In this document: piece after piece, positions 56,701 through 64,000 of the stretch
Layout: every line of letters begins with the position of its first letter
How positions within the stretch are numbered: position 1 is the first letter of the stretch
Origin: Mixophyes australis
Taxonomy: Eukaryota; Chordata; Amphibia; Anura; Limnodynastidae
Direction: 5' to 3'
DNA length: 64,000 nt
NCBI GenBank assembly: GCA_036250195.1
Contig: JAVHZZ010000005.1
Coordinates: forward strand, 125,864,098 to 125,928,097
Made by a program: the position numbers and the translations under genes
The notes under the pieces: generated by a model
The model's input: only the letters and a program-made list of their open reading frames with translations
The model's database searches: none
What the model was told of the DNA's origin: nothing

Positions 56701-57028
56701 ACAGCACAGCACAGCACAGCACAGCACAGAACTAAACAGCACAGCACAGAACTAAACATCACAGCACGAGATCTACCAGGACAGAGGACCACCTAACACA
56801 CCTTCCCTCTACCCTGATCAATGCCCGAGTGAAGATGGCGGCGACTAGCGGGGAATTTATAGGATCCGAGTATCGCGAGATCCGACAACGGGATTATGAG
56901 TCAGAGCCTCAGTTTCATATTTGAATTTGGCGCCAATACCCGGATCTGTCTCGGATCCGACTCGGATCGGCAATGTTCGGGTGGGCTCGGATTTCAGATA
57001 TCCGAGCCCGCTCATCTCTACCTGAAAC

Positions 57029-57110
57029 CAGAATAGGGAGCCTGTCAAGCCATTTTTGGGGAAACACGGTAATAACAATGAATAGCTCCCATATTATCAT
57101 TCATTGACAT
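57029..57110 (-). pseudogene. Decayed transposase-like gene, upstream part
   Basis: Minus-strand frame VFPQKWLDRLPILV continues directly, across the CCTGAAAC duplication, into SGQDVIKLLS at 48452. This joins it to 47300-48452 and shows the hAT inserted in this gene. Confidence 0.6.
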
Positions 57111-57326
57111 GACTGCAGTGCATTATGTTATTAATGTTTTCTCCTATTTGTTCCTGCAATAATACAGCAATAATAGAAATATTTATAATGCATATTCTTG
57201 ACATAAGTTGTGGATTGGCAAAGTCACTATGTCTGATATTGTGGAGAATCATATAACATCAAACTTAGACCATCTTGTGCAAGTTGTAAATATGCACTGA
57301 ATAAAAAAAAATTATGAACCAATGTG

Positions 57327-57331
<5 letters not shown>

Positions 57332-57387
<56 letters not shown>

Positions 57388-57402
57388 ATATATCTATATA
57401 TT
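57332..57402. repeat. (TA)n microsatellite
   Basis: TA run of about 50 bp passing into TATC-type variants. Open frames over it are artefacts. Confidence 0.97.
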
Positions 57403-57949
57403 AAGGTTACATCTAAAAAATGACATTCTGCCATTGGAAATCTGTGAGAGGGGGGGGCATGGTGTTTGAGGGTATACATTTTAAAACGTATTGGAGCTAT
57501 TAAGCTGAAATTTGGAATGCGAATGGAGAACTGTCCACAGGTGCCGCATGCCAAATTTCAGAAACAAAGAATAAAAAATGACAATTTAGGAATAGTCTAA
57601 AGTTCAAAATCTCGCCGTTTTTTTCCACTTCTTGTTTTGCAAAAGTCGCTGTTTTTCTGTTTTTTTTTCGGAGAGCGTAACTCGGTGTACAGGGCGTTTA
57701 AAGACATGCGGTAAGTTTTGTTAGAAAGCTGTTAGGGCTGAGGAGTGCCTTTGAGGGTTTACAAGTTTGACAAAGTTACAGTTTTTTTACAATTTAGTAA
57801 AATATGCCCCATTTTAAAGATAGGCGTTGCGCATGTCAGATAGAGGTATGTGCTGGGTGTACTGAAAGTGGCTTCATTGAGAGTACAAATATGACTGACC
57901 CTCTTGCTAAGAAATTTTCTTCTATGAGCAGGAGAATTTAGCCATATTT
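57403..57949. other. Unassigned region
   Basis: Contains CG-bearing sequence ('tctcgccgtttttttccact', 'gcgtaactcggtgtacaggg') unlike the AT-rich flanks. It could be an undefined repeat or the start of the ERV LTR. No gene. Confidence 0.35.
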
Positions 57950-58397
57950 ATTGGATACAGGGGGGATGGTTGGTGTTTTGGGGCTGAGGAGGGAAAATCC
58001 CTTAATACTATAAATAGAACTACCGCAATGAGCTAAGCTCATTGCACATCGGAGCTTAAGCTCCGCAGATTGGTGTTATCACGGTCGAGACCTCTGCATG
58101 TCCTTGACGACCTTGGCGTTATCTGAGCTCCACGCCACCGGACCTCGCAAACGTTATAGAAGGACGATCATCTTCCCCTTGTTGAAGTCGTATAATTGGA
58201 TGAACGAAAGTATATTGGTTTAATATTGTTTAGCAATGCAAATACGATACACTACGTAACACGTGGCGTGGTGCGTTCGCACGGTAAAATACGCACACAC
58301 TCGCATTACAACATTTAGTTATTTATATAATTCATATTCATATTGGTTCCGTTACACTGTAATTTAGGAGCAGATAGTATTTGGTTTATTATTAGTC

Positions 58398-58454
<57 letters not shown>

Positions 58455-59070
58455 TATATGTACACTTCAGTGATATTCAAGGTTCAGGTTATAGGAAAGG
58501 TACAACGCCTGGTGTCATATTAAAGCCCCATTCATCAGCAGCTGTCCGGTGCAGTCGGCGAAAAGATCGCACATTGCATACTTTAGTTATTGATATTAGA
58601 GAATAAACCTTTGTATGATGCTGGCTATGAAAGGAGCAGACCCCCTGGAGAGACGACCCCCTCCTTTGGATTCCTTAGATTGAATCAGCCTATGATCTGT
58701 TTACCCTGAACCCACCCAACGTCTGGACCTATAGAAGCAAGCTACGTCATCTCTATTGTTCACAATGAAACACTGACTGTATATATAATAGCTGCATCCC
58801 CCACCAGCCTCAGTCACTGCTGACACAGTATTCTAAGCAGATATACTGCCCATTGGGTCCCGTGGTTGCGCAGAGAGCGCAATGCGATAAGAGCGCGGTA
58901 TGTATGTATGTAACTTTTGGTATTGGCTGTACTGTACTTTATTACAATATAATAATGTATTGAATTGTTGACCATTTACATCTGCTAAAATAAATCACTT
59001 CGTGCTTTTGAAACACATACAATTGATTGGGCAATGCTTATTTTAAAACGATAGAATTACTTTAATAATT
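57950..59070 (+). mobile_element. ERV 5' LTR (left end uncertain)
   Basis: A TATA-like 'ctgtatatataatagctg' at about 58780 is followed by 'cagtcactgctgacacag', a polyadenylation signal AATAAA (about 58990) and a T-rich stretch, ending immediately before a primer-binding site at 59071. U3 has an (AT)n run at 58405-58450 and an unusually high number of CG dinucleotides (58070-58320). The left boundary is not resolved and may be anywhere between 57850 and 58100. The 3' LTR is not in the window. Confidence 0.65.
58405..58450. repeat. (AT)n microsatellite in U3
   Basis: Uninterrupted AT dinucleotide run. Confidence 0.97.
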
Positions 59071-59088
59071 TGGGGGCTCGTGAGTTTA
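59071..59088 (+). other. Primer-binding site, tRNA-Pro type
   Basis: TGGGGGCTCGT, the first 11 bases, agree with a tRNA-Pro primer-binding site as used by gammaretrovirus-like ERVs; the following seven bases do not. Position directly after a polyadenylation signal and before a long leader supports it. Confidence 0.65.
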
Positions 59089-59744
59089 GGAGTTACGTTA
59101 TCGGCAGGTATGCAACGCTCATGGTAATCGGTTCCTCAACAAATGGTGGATTGACGGATGCGTCGCATAACAGGAAAAAACGCAATGTGTTTAAGACCTG
59201 TGGTTCACTTTGTGTTGCGGAGCCGAATGTCCGTTGTTGCATATACTGAAGGAACGCTAATTTGAATCTAGGGACAAGAAAGAAAAATGTTTCTTTTTAT
59301 TGTCGTTTTGCGTTTTAAAGGGTATTGCATTGCCTAGTGTATGTGTGCTTCCTGTTTACCTGTTTAGCGTGTATGAACTTCCGGTATTGTTACCACGTGT
59401 TTAAACAATCATGTTCATAGTCTGTTATATATGTAACATAGTCTACATATGTGTTAATATGTTCATAGTCTGTTATATAAGCATTTGTTAAAACCTCTGT
59501 AAAACTACCATTGATTGGGAAATCTATTGTCTGTGCAGAAAACAAAAGGTTGTATGTGAATGGTATGCATAAAGATAAGAGAAGCGTTTGCATACTGGTG
59601 AAAAGAGATAGATAACTGAAGAATTTGCATACTGTTGAAGACAGACAAAGAGGTGATTTACTATTGAAAAGACAGAGATATCGGTTGCTGCCTGACCAGG
59701 GAAACTGGATGAGCAAGGTTGTGTTTGAAATAAGAACAATTTAA

Positions 59745-60245
59745 TAGGTAGTATGTGGATTTTTTTATGTAACATACGGTGCAATTTAATGGGTAGTATG
59801 TGGATTTTTTATGTAACATACGGTGCAATTTAATAGGTAGTATGTGGATTTTTTATGTAACGTACGGTGCAGTTTAATAAGTAGCATGTGGATTTTTTAT
59901 GTAACATACGGTGCAGTTTTAATATGGTAGTATGTGGATTTTTATGTAGCATACGGTGTTATAAGTAGTATACAAGGTATACGGTGATATGGTAGTATGT
60001 GGATTTTTATGTAGCATACGGTGTTATAGGTAATATACAGTATTCTAAGCTGTATATGGTGTGGGTTCAGGTAGTATGTAGATTTTATGTAGCATACGGT
60101 GTTATAGGTAATATACAGTATTCTAAGCTGTATATGGTGTGGGAATAGGTAGTATGTGGATTTTTTATGTAACATACGGTGCAGTGATATTGGTAGTATG
60201 TGGATTTTTATGTAGCATACAGTGTATTGAAGAAACACGTGGTTT
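59745..60245. repeat. About 45-bp minisatellite in the ERV leader
   Basis: Units 'gtatgtggattttttatgta' + 'acatacggtgcaatttaata' start at about 59751, 59796, 59840, 59884 and 59930, then become longer and more divergent to 60245. Minus-strand open frames are read-through. One extra unit lies far downstream at 62955-62995. Confidence 0.93.
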
Positions 60246-60471
60246 GAATAAGTAGCATACAGGGTATATGGTGAAAACAGATTTTGTGGTAGAGTCCAGG
60301 GTATCGAGGAGCTGATAGCCCTTTAGTCCGCAATGATATTTCTGTGTTAGGAGGTGTGTGGGCGTAGCCTGTGAAACCATCCTCGGATAAAAATCTCTAG
60401 TAGGTTCTGTTTGAAAGGAGAACAGGTAAAAAGTCTTTTTGCGTAGCGTTAAGAAATAAGTTGTTTTCACA

Positions 60472-62159
60472 ATGGATGCGAAGCAAACGCTAGAGATAGT
60501 TCGTGTTGTGCTGCCTAATGAATGGCCGGTTAGTTCAGCAAGATTTCTCATGTTTAATAAATATGGTGCGTATGCAACGGCATATTGCGACAAATGGGTC
60601 AAGATGACCCGGGAGTGTGTGAAACCTTTCCCAGACATAGGTAGTCTTGATTCAGAGGTGTTAAATAATGTTAGAGATAAAGTGCGGTTGATTAAATCAA
60701 CAAAAACGAGAATTGAAAATGATGACTGTTTAAAATCGTGGCAAATGGAAGGTAACACGTGGCAGAGCAGCGAATGCACAGCGGAAGTGAGTGTGGCGAA
60801 AAAAACACGTGTTCAGCGGAAGTAAGCGTACCGGAACCAAGTATTTTGGAAGTGTGCGTTGCAAAGTGTGGCGAACTGAGCGCAAACACGCCCCTGACAA
60901 ATTCGGTCGGGGCGGATAGTACAGCCAATACCAAAAATGTGAAAACTGTAATTAGTAACTTATATGTTGTTTTAAGTAATGTTAAAAGTAATGTTTCAGG
61001 ACAAGGAAAGGGAACGGTTCCACCAGAAGGGGCAGCGGCTGAAAGTGGTGAGAATAATGAAAAGGTTATCACAGGGGGAGACATCCATTGTACTGCAGCA
61101 GCAATTTCAGCAACTAGTCATAGTGATTTGGTAGACTTACATCCTGTCTGCACTACAGCAGTTCCCAATAGGAAGGCGGACAGAGATAGAGATGTTCCCT
61201 TGAAACATGTAGCAAAGCATGATCCATGCACTAGGTCTGAAACATTTTCAATTTTGTCTGATTTCCCTGATCCTAGGAAAGGTTTGACCAAATGTCAGCA
61301 GTTTATTAGATATTATGGTAATGTGCACGAGCCAACTAATGACGATTGGTGAGTATTATTGAAGACCTGTCTTCCTCTCAATACTGATATACAAAAGTTC
61401 ATTAAGGATTGTATGTTGGAGGAGGATGAATCCTTAACCGAGGATGATAATCAGGACAATATTAGACAAATAATCACACGGTTGGCCATATATTTTCCAG
61501 TGATAGTGGACTGGAGTAAAGTCTTTACTATCAGGCAAGAGGATAGTGAAAATGCAACAGACTGTTTTTGCAGGGCTCTGATAGAGATGGTCAAATATAC
61601 TGGGGTATCAGACATAAAAGAAAATGTATATTACAGAGAGGTTGCTGTTAAAGTTCTAATGGATGGCCTCAGGGAAAACTTGAAAAGAAGGGTGCAAACT
61701 CCATTACCAAACTGGAGAGGAATCACTGTAATTGCTCTCAGGGAGTCAGTTATAGGACATGATACAAGTATAAATGAACAGAAAGCGACACTAAGTGATA
61801 GGGTAATGATGGTAAGTATCCCAGCACTAGAGGGACTGCACACACGACCACCAGCATACAACCCACATAACAGGAAACCCAGAATAGTGAGATGTTACAA
61901 TTGCAGAGAAGAAGGACACATTAGGAGAGATTGTAAAAAGGAAGAGAAACAACATGAGTTGAAGAAGTGTTTTCAATGCAATAAAATAGGACACCTAGCA
62001 AAACATTGTGCAGACATGACAGGGACGTGCTTCTACTGCCGTAAGAAGGGACACATGAGTAGGAACTGTGTAGAGAGAAGAATGGATACCTGGGTTGGAA
62101 ATCACATAGACATCCACAAAGAAGGCGTACACTTCTCTCAGAGGTTCCCCTACAATTGA
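60472..62159 (+). pseudogene. ERV gag, broken by one frameshift and one stop
   Basis: Gag builds the virus-like core. The first frame (60472-60825) holds a matrix-like region. The frame changes near an A7 run at 60799-60805, and the second frame runs from about 60806 to 62159 with a TGA at 61350-61352. The central part is a capsid-like region (helical, 'VDWSKVFTIRQ', 'VAVKVLMDGL'). The C-terminus has three CCHC zinc knuckles (61893-61934, 61968-62009 and 62028-62069, each C-x2-C-x4-H-x4-C) among basic residues. Three knuckles are more than the one or two of most gamma- and epsilonretrovirus-like ERVs. The leader, tRNA-Pro-type primer site and later pol remnant support a class I-like ERV. No protease or RT follows directly. 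Confidence 0.85.
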
Positions 62160-62435
62160 TTGCACACTCTGTAACAACTAATATTTTGGGGGAGAAATAT
62201 AGCCGACTCTAGAGTTAATCTGTGGTAAGTATTAAGGTGCAAAATGTAGAAAGAAACTTATTTAAAAGGTAATCTTTGTTGATTTTGTTTGTTTGTTTTA
62301 TGTTGTCACATGTTTGCTTTCCTAAATCGCTGGCCGATGGAAAAGAATGGAAATGTTTGTTTTGTTTGCTGTTTTAAGATAACTATCTTGTTTTTCTTCT
62401 CACAGATAAGGGTACACAGAAGATATATAAACTTA
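62160..62435. other. Sequence after gag, pol missing
   Basis: Where protease and reverse transcriptase would be expected there is AT-rich non-coding sequence; I infer an internal deletion or rearrangement of the ERV. Confidence 0.5.
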
Positions 62436-62610
62436 GGGCTAGATTTACTAAGCTGCGGGTTTGAAAAAGTGGGGATGTTGCCAATAGCAACCAATCAGAT
62501 CTCAGCTTTCATTTATTTAGTACTATCTACAAAATGACAGCTAGGATTTGATTGGTTGCTATAGGCAACATCCCCACTTTTTCAAACCCGCAGCTTAGTA
62601 AATCTAGCCC
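62436..62610. mobile_element. 175-bp MITE, TTA target duplication
   Basis: Inverted ends 'gggctagatttactaagctg...cagcttagtaaatctagccc' with inner 'cgggtttgaaaaagtgggga'. TTA flanks both sides (62433-62435 and 62611-62613). The arms are nearly identical, so this is the youngest-looking of this family in the window. Confidence 0.93.
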
Positions 62611-62954
62611 TTAGTGTTTAAAAGGGGTGAGATAGAGAAATAGAAGAATTACTCTTGAAAGACTAATTAACAATAGACAAATGGAACACTCTTTGTTTTA
62701 GGCTGCAGTGTCTCATTATAATTTGTTTGGCTGAGAATCATTATCCAACAATGAAGTATATACATACTTTGCTCCAAAATATCGTTTATGTATCTCAGAT
62801 GAGTCATCAACAGTTAATTTTTACATTTCTCTATTACAAGTTAGGAAAGTCCGTTGAAAAGGTATGTAGTCAATGAGATACCGAGTTCCTAATGAACAAA
62901 TGACGGACGACACTGGATTGCACGGTTAAGACCCTCTAGTCATTCTTGGGAGGG
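62611..62954. other. Spacer
   Basis: No feature recognised. Confidence 0.4.
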
Positions 62955-62995
62955 ATCATGTGGATTTTTTATGTAACATACGGTGCAGCCATTTC
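62955..62995 (+). repeat. Isolated unit of the ERV leader minisatellite
   Basis: 'catgtggattttttatgtaa' and 'catacggtgcag' match the 59745-60245 units exactly, 2.7 kb downstream of the array. Confidence 0.85.
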
Positions 62996-63130
62996 CCAAT
63001 AGAGTCAGAGTCCAATCCAGCTGTCATTTTGTTGTAAAAATCTCCCTTTCTGCATGTATGTTTGTATTCAAATCTTGGTATTCCCATCATTCATTGCTTT
63101 CTTATTTCTCATTCTTTACACAAATGCTAG

Positions 63131-63136
<6 letters not shown>

Positions 63137-63172
<36 letters not shown>

Positions 63173-63195
63173 TCTCTCCCTCCCTCTCTCTCTCT
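63137..63195. repeat. (CT)n microsatellite
   Basis: CT dinucleotide run with a few C insertions. Confidence 0.97.
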
Positions 63196-63639
63196 GCTCT
63201 GGTGGAGATAAAATCAGACACAGTCTCAACAATGGGGCTAAGACATATTTTTATTTTTTTTACATAAGACAAGTTCAGAGATACACACACTAGATTAGCA
63301 TGAGTTACAGAAACAGTCAGGGGTTGTGTTTTCATGGCTATAGAAACTGCTGATTTTAAGCAGAAAGGTTCTGTTGTGGAAATACGATTCATGTTTTATA
63401 GATTGCATATCTGTTTTGTTTTTTTTTGTTTTATGATTCGTGCCTCCTGTTCAAAAATGTGCCTTTATATGGATGCACAAAGGGTGGATAGGAGATTGCT
63501 GGAAGTTAGGCATACAGATATGCATCTCTGTATAGAACATTGGAGTAGAATTTTTACCACAAGATACGACATAATGTGAAACCCTAGAAAATGTAGAATT
63601 TTCATGTTTTATATTTTTTACTGTTAGACAGACATGTAC

Positions 63640-64000
63640 TGGATACTGTTATATTTGAAGAAAGTGTTATAGAAATAGACCCCTTTGCCTTTCCCACTTA
63701 GTCAAGTAGCTGAATGTGAGGTACTGAGAATGACATGTGAGTTGGCAGAGGGAAAATCGATTGATATACATAGGTCTTCAGCATTTTTCTAGTCTAGGGG
63801 GTGATGTTGAGGTGACTGAGAAATCGTTTTATAGCAATACCAGCACATGATCAGAACACAACATAGAGGACTTTATACAGTGACACAGTTACCAACTGAA
63901 GTAGCTGCTAGTAAAGTCCACACTTACACACACGACCATACATGGCTGTCACACCAGGGCGAATATAGCTGTCAAATAAACAACAGGGTTTTATGTGACA
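63640..64000 (+). pseudogene. Retroviral pol RNase H remnant (runs off the window)
   Basis: The frame from 63682 gives PLPFPLSQVAECEVLRMTCE and LAEGKSIDIHRSSAFF, the AE-x-ALT...A-x-GK-x-x-x-IYTDSRYAF region of retroviral RNase H, with the catalytic Asp replaced. After a TAG and a frame change, VTQLPTEVAASKVHTYT matches the LPTEVAVVKVHAH block that follows it. Orientation equals gag, so it is probably the same ERV after loss of protease and most of RT. Downstream parts lie beyond the window. Confidence 0.7.

Larger units (their letters stand above)
48453..57020 (-). mobile_element. 8.6-kb autonomous hAT element with intact transposase
   Basis: Left end TAGGGATGTGCACCGG and right end inverse TAGAGATGAGCGGGCTCG form terminal repeats. 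CCTGAAAC flanks both sides (48445-48452 and 57021-57028). It contains an uninterrupted 1002-codon transposase gene on the minus strand, a 79-bp array and a 483-bp array downstream of the gene, and a 296-bp array upstream. About 1.5 kb of arrays upstream and over 3 kb downstream make it far longer than most hAT elements. Subterminal 'cggattc/cggatcc' motifs are frequent at both ends (48500-48590 and 56860-57005) and may be transposase-binding sites. Confidence 0.93.

Noticed and set aside
57312..57554. Minus-strand frame with repeated Ile-Tyr
   Set aside because: TA microsatellite read-through.
59942..60238. 98-codon minus-strand frame
   Set aside because: Lies over the 45-bp leader minisatellite on the strand opposite to the ERV.
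60472..62159. Complete, infectious-type retrovirus
   Set aside because: Gag is broken, pol is largely absent and the pattern is that of an endogenous relic.
63054..63392. Serine/leucine and arginine/glutamate-rich frames
   Set aside because: CT microsatellite read-through.

Overview
The window reads as intergenic DNA from a large, repeat-rich vertebrate genome, most likely an anuran amphibian. I infer this from the repeat mix: CR1/L2-type LINEs ending in short octamer tails, Tc1 elements with a 'cagtcatggccaaaa' terminus, Penelope-like elements (PLEs), Ty3/gypsy solo LTRs, a tRNA-derived SINE, an endogenous retrovirus (ERV), many hAT elements and families of short inverted-repeat elements. 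I found no host gene exon and no tRNA or rRNA gene. Nearly all open frames belong to mobile elements or are read-through of minisatellites.

Layout. 1-740: LTR-like stretch with a 97-bp tandem repeat. 1593-5690: 4.1-kb inverted-repeat DNA element carrying a three-exon accessory gene and interrupted by a hAT element (1795-2862). 5.9-11.7 kb: gypsy LTR relic, several MITEs nested in each other, and two decayed PLE GIY-YIG fragments between inverted duplicates. 13753-15270 and 34051-35187: two Tc1 copies. 15571-16442, 17578-18483 and 32172-32693: three solo LTRs with 5-bp target duplications. 20143-20765 and 36680-38590: CR1/L2-type LINE copies. 20.8-31 kb: a broken Ty3/gypsy element used as a landing pad by a SINE, by a 2.9-kb hAT that landed in the SINE, and by a 4.2-kb PLE-like retroposon with a 14-bp target duplication. 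35.2-36.1 and 40.5-42.1 kb: two PLE 3' ends, with hammerhead-ribozyme-like motifs. 47.3-57.1 kb: a decayed transposase-like gene split by an 8.6-kb hAT element. 57.9-64 kb: 5' part of an ERV (LTR, tRNA-Pro-type primer site, minisatellite leader, broken gag, distant RNase H remnant).

The one long intact protein is the 1002-residue BED-finger hAT transposase at 52445-55453 (minus strand). Its element has matching 8-bp target duplications and terminal inverted repeats, and three different tandem arrays have expanded inside it: 79 bp, 483 bp and 296 bp. Two of the arrays appear to come from the transposase gene or from the sequence directly upstream of its start. This is the best candidate for a mobile element that was active recently.

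Most insertions are dated relative to each other by nesting, and several are confirmed by an uninterrupted related copy in the same window or by a reading frame that resumes on the other side. All family names are from motif recognition by eye; nothing was searched or aligned by computer.
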